Source of the DNA: Undibacterium sp. | GTDB lineage: Bacteria; Pseudomonadota; Gammaproteobacteria; Burkholderiales; Burkholderiaceae_D | Direction: 5' to 3' | DNA length: 64,000 nucleotides | Assembly (NCBI RefSeq): GCF_030651495.1 | Contig: NZ_JAUSFI010000166.1 | Coordinates: 1-64,000 of the forward strand | Part shown: positions 60,126-64,000 of the stretch, one piece after another | How the letters are laid out: each line of letters begins with the position of its first letter | Position numbering within the stretch: position 1 is the first letter of the stretch | Made by a program: the position numbers and the translations under genes | Notes under the pieces: generated by a model | Databases searched by the model: none | Seen by the model: the letters and a program-made list of their open reading frames with translations, nothing else | What the model was told of the DNA's origin: nothing

Positions 60126-63065
60126 ATGACACAAACCCGAGCTAAATCAGCCAAAACGGCCAAACCTGCTGAAATTGAGTTCAGCAAAAACGATCTGCCG
60201 CTGGTGAAGAAAGACGAAATCCGCATACGCGGGGCGCGCACGCATAACCTGAAAAACATCAATCTCGATTTGCCACGCAATAAGCTGGTGGTCATCACCG
60301 GCCTGTCCGGCTCGGGTAAATCGTCGCTGGCGTTTGATACGCTGTACGCTGAGGGACAGCGGCGCTATGTCGAATCGCTGTCTGCCTATGCACGGCAGTT
60401 TTTGCAATTGATGGAAAAGCCCGATGTCGACCTGATCGAAGGCCTGTCGCCGGCCATCTCGATTGAACAAAAAGCCACTTCGCACAATCCGCGCTCGACG
60501 GTCGGCACCGTCACCGAGATTCATGATTACCTGCGCCTGCTGTACGCCCGCGTCGGCACGCCGTATTGCCCGGATCATCCGGAAAACCCGCTGGCGGCAC
60601 AATCGGTTTCGCAAATGGTCGATACCGTGCTGGCCATGCCGGAAGATACCAAGCTGATGATACTGGCGCCAGTGGTAAGTAACCGCAAGGGTGAACACGT
60701 TGACCTGTTTGAGCAAATGCAGGCCCAGGGTTTTGTGCGCTTCCGCGTCCAGAGCGGCACCCATCCCGCAAAAATTGTCGAAGTCGATGACCTGCCGAAA
60801 CTGAAAAAAACCGAAAAGCACACGATTGATGTCGTGATCGACCGCGTCAAGGTCAGGGAAGACATCAAGCAGCGTCTGGCGGAATCGTTTGAGACTTCGC
60901 TGCGCATCGCCAATGGGCGCGCCCTGATCGTCGACATGGATAGCGGCCACGAACAGTTATTCTCGAATAAATTCGCTTGCCCGACTTGCGGCTATAGCCT
61001 GCAAGAACTGGAGCCGCGCCTGTTCTCGTTTAATAATCCTATGGGGGCCTGCCCCGAATGTGACGGCCTGGGCCACATAGAATTTTTCGACCCGAAACGC
61101 ATCGTCGCGTTTCCGAATCTCTCGCTGGCCAGCGGCGCAGTCAAGGGCTGGGACCGGCGCAACCAATTTTATTTCCAGATGCTGTCTAACCTGGCGGCGT
61201 TCTATGCATTCGATATCGATACGCCGTTTGAGCAACTGAGCGAAGAGGCGCAAAAAGTGATCTTGTACGGCTCGGGCAAACAGGCGATTCCGTTTACCTA
61301 CATCAATGAAAAAGGCCGCACCGTCATCAAGGAACACACGTTTGAAGGCGTGATCGTGAACCTGCAAAGACGCTATCGCGAGACCGACTCGATGGCGGTG
61401 AAAGAAGAGCTGGCCAAATTCATCAACGAGAAGCAATGCCCGTCTTGCCAGGGGGCGCGCCTGCGCATCGAGGCGCGTTACGTGAAAGTCGGCAATGGCG
61501 CGCAGGAAAAACCGATTTATGAAATCAGCGCGCTGCCGCTGCGCCAGACCCTGAGCTTTTTTGAACAACTCAAGCTGGTCGGTGCCAAGCGCGATATCGC
61601 CGACCGCATCATCAAGGAAATCAGCTCGCGCCTGACGTTTTTGAATAATGTCGGGCTCGATTACCTGTCGCTCGATCGCAGCGCCGATACGCTGTCGGGC
61701 GGCGAGGCACAGCGCATCCGCCTGGCTTCGCAAATCGGTTCCGGCCTGACTGGCGTCATGTACGTGCTGGATGAACCGTCGATCGGCCTGCATCAGCGCG
61801 ACAACGATAGATTGATAGAAACCCTGCGCCACTTGCGCGATATCGGCAATAGCGTGCTGGTAGTCGAGCATGATGAAGATGCGATCCGCTGCGCCGATTT
61901 TGTCGTCGATATGGGCATAGGCGCAGGCGTGCATGGCGGCGAAGTCATCGCCCAGGGCACGATAGAAGACATCATGAAAAGCGAGCGCTCGCTGACCGCC
62001 AAATACCTGTCGGGCGAACTGGAAATCTCGGTGCCCAAGCAGCGCACCGTATTCAATCAGGAAAAACAATTCGTGATCAAAGGTGCCAGCGGCAACAACC
62101 TGAAAAAAGTCACGATGAAGCTGCCGGTCGGCTTGCTGACCTGCGTGACGGGGGTCTCGGGCTCGGGCAAATCGACGCTGGTGAATGACACTTTATATCT
62201 GGCCGCCTCGCGCCATTTATACGGTTCGCAAGCCGAACCGGCGGCGTTTGAAAGCATCAGCGGCCTGGAGCATTTTGACAAGGTGATCGCGGTGGATCAG
62301 GCCCCGATCGGCCGCACGCCGCGCTCGAATCCCGCCACCTACACCGGCCTGTTCACGCCTATCCGCGACTTGTTCTCTACCGTGCCGGTCGCCAAGGAAC
62401 GCGGCTACAGCGCTGGCCGCTTCTCGTTTAACGTGAAAGGCGGACGCTGCGAATCCTGCCAGGGCGATGGCGTGATCAAGGTCGAGATGCACTTTTTGCC
62501 GGACGTGTATGTACCGTGCGACACCTGCCACGGCAAGCGCTACAACCGCGAAACCCTGGAAGTCCAGTACAAGGGCAAGAACATCAATCAAGTGCTGGGC
62601 ATGACGGTCGAAGATGCGTATGAATTCTTCAAGCCGGTACCGCTGATCGCGCGCAAGCTGCATACGCTGCTGGACGTCGGTCTCGGTTATATCCGCCTGG
62701 GTCAGAGCGCCACCACGCTGTCGGGCGGCGAAGCGCAACGGGTCAAACTCTCGCTAGAATTATCCAAGCGCGACACCGGCCGCACCCTGTATATCTTGGA
62801 TGAACCGACCACCGGCCTGCATTTCCACGATATCGATCTCTTGCTGAAAGTCATACACCGCTTGCGCGATCAGGGCAATACGGTGGTCATCATCGAACAC
62901 AATCTGGACGTGATTAAAACCGCCGACTGGATCGTCGATCTGGGCCCCGAAGGCGGCGCCGGCGGCGGCCTGATCCTGGCCAGCGGCACGCCGGAAGACG
63001 TGGCGGCGAATCCCGATAGCGTGACAGGAAAATATCTGGCGCCGTTGTTGAAGCATAAAAAATAA
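60126..63065 (+). CDS. uvrA: Excinuclease ABC subunit A (UvrA)
   Basis: Damage-recognition ATPase of nucleotide excision repair, acting with UvrB and UvrC. The 979 residues contain two ABC ATPase modules with Walker A motifs [16 protein letters not shown] and [15 protein letters not shown], two signatures [13 protein letters not shown] and [13 protein letters not shown], and zinc modules in [18 protein letters not shown] and [14 protein letters not shown]. The ATG at 60126 is chosen; an in-frame TTG at 60111 is weaker. It is divergent from the MFS gene. No LexA-type box (CTGT-N8-ACAG) was found in the 184-base gap. Confidence 0.96.
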   Translation: MTQTRAKSAKTAKPAEIEFSKNDLPLVKKDEIRIRGARTHNLKNINLDLPRNKLVVITGLSGSGKSSLAFDTLYAEGQRRYVESLSAYARQFLQLMEKPDVDLIEGLSPAISIEQKATSHNPRSTVGTVTEIHDYLRLLYARVGTPYCPDHPENPLAAQSVSQMVDTVLAMPEDTKLMILAPVVSNRKGEHVDLFEQMQAQGFVRFRVQSGTHPAKIVEVDDLPKLKKTEKHTIDVVIDRVKVREDIKQRLAESFETSLRIANGRALIVDMDSGHEQLFSNKFACPTCGYSLQELEPRLFSFNNPMGACPECDGLGHIEFFDPKRIVAFPNLSLASGAVKGWDRRNQFYFQMLSNLAAFYAFDIDTPFEQLSEEAQKVILYGSGKQAIPFTYINEKGRTVIKEHTFEGVIVNLQRRYRETDSMAVKEELAKFINEKQCPSCQGARLRIEARYVKVGNGAQEKPIYEISALPLRQTLSFFEQLKLVGAKRDIADRIIKEISSRLTFLNNVGLDYLSLDRSADTLSGGEAQRIRLASQIGSGLTGVMYVLDEPSIGLHQRDNDRLIETLRHLRDIGNSVLVVEHDEDAIRCADFVVDMGIGAGVHGGEVIAQGTIEDIMKSERSLTAKYLSGELEISVPKQRTVFNQEKQFVIKGASGNNLKKVTMKLPVGLLTCVTGVSGSGKSTLVNDTLYLAASRHLYGSQAEPAAFESISGLEHFDKVIAVDQAPIGRTPRSNPATYTGLFTPIRDLFSTVPVAKERGYSAGRFSFNVKGGRCESCQGDGVIKVEMHFLPDVYVPCDTCHGKRYNRETLEVQYKGKNINQVLGMTVEDAYEFFKPVPLIARKLHTLLDVGLGYIRLGQSATTLSGGEAQRVKLSLELSKRDTGRTLYILDEPTTGLHFHDIDLLLKVIHRLRDQGNTVVIIEHNLDVIKTADWIVDLGPEGGAGGGLILASGTPEDVAANPDSVTGKYLAPLLKHKK

Positions 63066-63082
63066 TCGGCCATGCGCAATAT

Positions 63083-63124
63083 CCATGCGGGTTTTGAAGG
63101 CATTTAGGCTGGAAAGGCGCATGG
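63083..63124. repeat. REP-like palindromic element, copy D
   Basis: Starts CCATGCGG and ends GCGCATGG, with GCATTTAGGCTGGAAA inside. It is the most diverged of the four copies and in mixed orientation. It lies 18 bases after the uvrA stop, so it might act at the 3' end of the uvrA mRNA. Confidence 0.78.
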
Positions 63125-63154
63125 ATAGTGCGTAACGCGTCCGGTAATTTGTAG

Positions 63155-63195
63155 CACCCTCACCCCAACCCCTCTCCCGCCAGCGGGCGAGGGGC
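63155..63195. repeat. Second REP-like hairpin (CCCTCACCCC type)
   Basis: CACCCTCACCCCAACCCC followed by the palindrome CTCTCCCGCCAGCGGGCGAG. This GC-rich motif is of a kind that recurs as dispersed extragenic palindromes in many proteobacteria. It lies between uvrA and pth, next to copy D of the first family. Only one copy was found in the window. Confidence 0.75.
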
Positions 63196-63248
63196 TATAC
63201 CGAGCAAACTGAATAGCAACAGAATTGAATCCAACCAATAGCAAACCC

Positions 63249-63860
63249 ATGTCCATCCGCCTCATAGTCGGCCTAGGCAACCCAGGCCCGGAATACGAAC
63301 AAACCCGCCACAATGCCGGCTTCTGGCTGCTAGACCAGCTCGCGCGCAATAACCTGCAGCGCGACAAGAACTTCAATGCCCTGGTCGCCAAGAGCAAGAT
63401 CGCGGCAGAGGATGTCTGGCTGCTGCAACCGCAAACCTTCATGAACCGCTCCGGCCAGTCGGTCGGCGCGCTGTGCCGTTTTTACAAGATCACGCCCGAT
63501 CAGATACTGGTGGTGCATGATGAGCTTGATCTGCTGCCCGGCGTCGCCAAACTCAAGAAAGGCGGCTCGTCCGGCGGCCATAACGGCCTCAAGGACATCA
63601 CGGCCGCGCTCGGCACGCAAGATTACTGGCGCCTGCGCATAGGCATCGGCCATCCGCGCAGCCTGAACCTGAATCAGGGCGTGGCCGACTTTGTCTTGCA
63701 CCGGCCGCGCAAGGAAGAACAACCCCTGATCGATGAAGCCATCGCGTTTAGTCTCGATATCATCCCGCTTATGGTGGAAGGAAAATTCAACGAAGCGATG
63801 CTGCGCTTACATACCAGCACAAATATCAGCACAAATGCCAACGGCGTTGCGCCAAAATGA
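63249..63860 (+). CDS. pth: Peptidyl-tRNA hydrolase (Pth)
   Basis: Frees tRNA from prematurely released peptidyl-tRNA; essential in many bacteria. The 203 residues show [20 protein letters not shown] (conserved Asn and the catalytic His in RHNAGF), FMNRSGQSV, and the catalytic Asp in [11 protein letters not shown], then [14 protein letters not shown]. The ATG at 63249 is chosen; an upstream in-frame TTG adds eight non-family codons. Its stop overlaps the next start (ATGA). Confidence 0.95.
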   Translation: MSIRLIVGLGNPGPEYEQTRHNAGFWLLDQLARNNLQRDKNFNALVAKSKIAAEDVWLLQPQTFMNRSGQSVGALCRFYKITPDQILVVHDELDLLPGVAKLKKGGSSGGHNGLKDITAALGTQDYWRLRIGIGHPRSLNLNQGVADFVLHRPRKEEQPLIDEAIAFSLDIIPLMVEGKFNEAMLRLHTSTNISTNANGVAPK

Positions 63861-64000
63861 GTTCGCCGATACAAATCCACGCGGGCAAAACCGCCATGGA
63901 GCATCTCCGCCAGCACGGCTTGCAGGCCAAGGATATCGCGATTATTCCGGCAGCCGCCGGCGGCCCTAAAGGCTTGATTTTGCAGGCGCTGGACCAATGG
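63857..64000 (+). CDS. Patatin-like phospholipase family protein, 5' part
   Basis: The first 48 residues before the window edge. They include [20 protein letters not shown] and [20 protein letters not shown]. The GGPKGL loop resembles the oxyanion-hole region of a patatin-like family in which a G-x-S-x-G nucleophile follows further on; that part is outside the window. The ATG overlaps the pth stop. The family call is from recall and moderate. Confidence 0.55.
   Translation, partial: MSSPIQIHAGKTAMEHLRQHGLQAKDIAIIPAAAGGPKGLILQALDQW

Overview
The window reads as chromosomal DNA of a betaproteobacterium of the order Burkholderiales, most like Oxalobacteraceae (an Undibacterium-like organism would fit, but the genus is a guess). 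Reasons: the gene order mlaFEDACB / ABC exporter / bolA / murA / hisGD-CBHAFIE / HIT / tatABC, the three-gene bc1 complex next to sspAB, short-form HisG, and a PEP-CTERM protein.

Layout. 1-7.1 kb, mostly plus strand: a transposase tail, dsbB-prmC, a secreted thioredoxin-like protein, tex, grxD-ubiX and tRNA-Thr. 7.1-11.3 kb, minus: sspB, sspA and petABC. 11.6-14.7 kb: mscL, a Nif3-like protein, a DegS/AlgW-type protease and a DUF2461 protein. 14.7-32.1 kb is one unbroken minus-strand run, read from mlaF down to tatC: the Mla phospholipid transport system, an ABC-2 exporter, ibaG-like bolA, murA, the histidine pathway, a HIT protein and Tat. An orphan-looking DNA methyltransferase sits between hisD and hisC.

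32.1-41.2 kb is a surface-polysaccharide island, AT-rich in its first half: a GT61 glycosyltransferase, a Wzt/Wzm exporter, an FdtB/FdtA pair for a 3-amino-3,6-dideoxyhexose, and rmlA, rmlD and rmlB. rmlC between these halves is decayed (frameshifts and an in-frame amber codon), so here dTDP-4-keto-6-deoxyglucose looks directed to the amino sugar rather than rhamnose. 41.5-52 kb holds a CPA1 antiporter, a PEP-CTERM protein with a good sigma-54 promoter, and gltBD. A worn copy of the gltD 3' end with its terminator lies on the far side of the PEP-CTERM gene. 52-64 kb: a RAYT (REP-associated tyrosine transposase), a chemoreceptor, small unknown genes, a frameshifted gene, ssb, an MFS transporter, uvrA, pth and the start of a patatin-like gene.

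Dispersed structure: four copies of a roughly 41-base palindromic (REP-like) element at 22.5, 43.2, 45.4 and 63.1 kb; a second REP-like hairpin at 63.16 kb; repeated motifs bracketing tex. No CRISPR array, prophage or toxin-antitoxin module was seen. The points most worth a second look are the methyltransferase inside the his operon, the REP family together with the RAYT, the decayed rmlC beside fdtAB, the gltD relic bracketing the PEP-CTERM gene, and the sigma-54 promoter of that gene.
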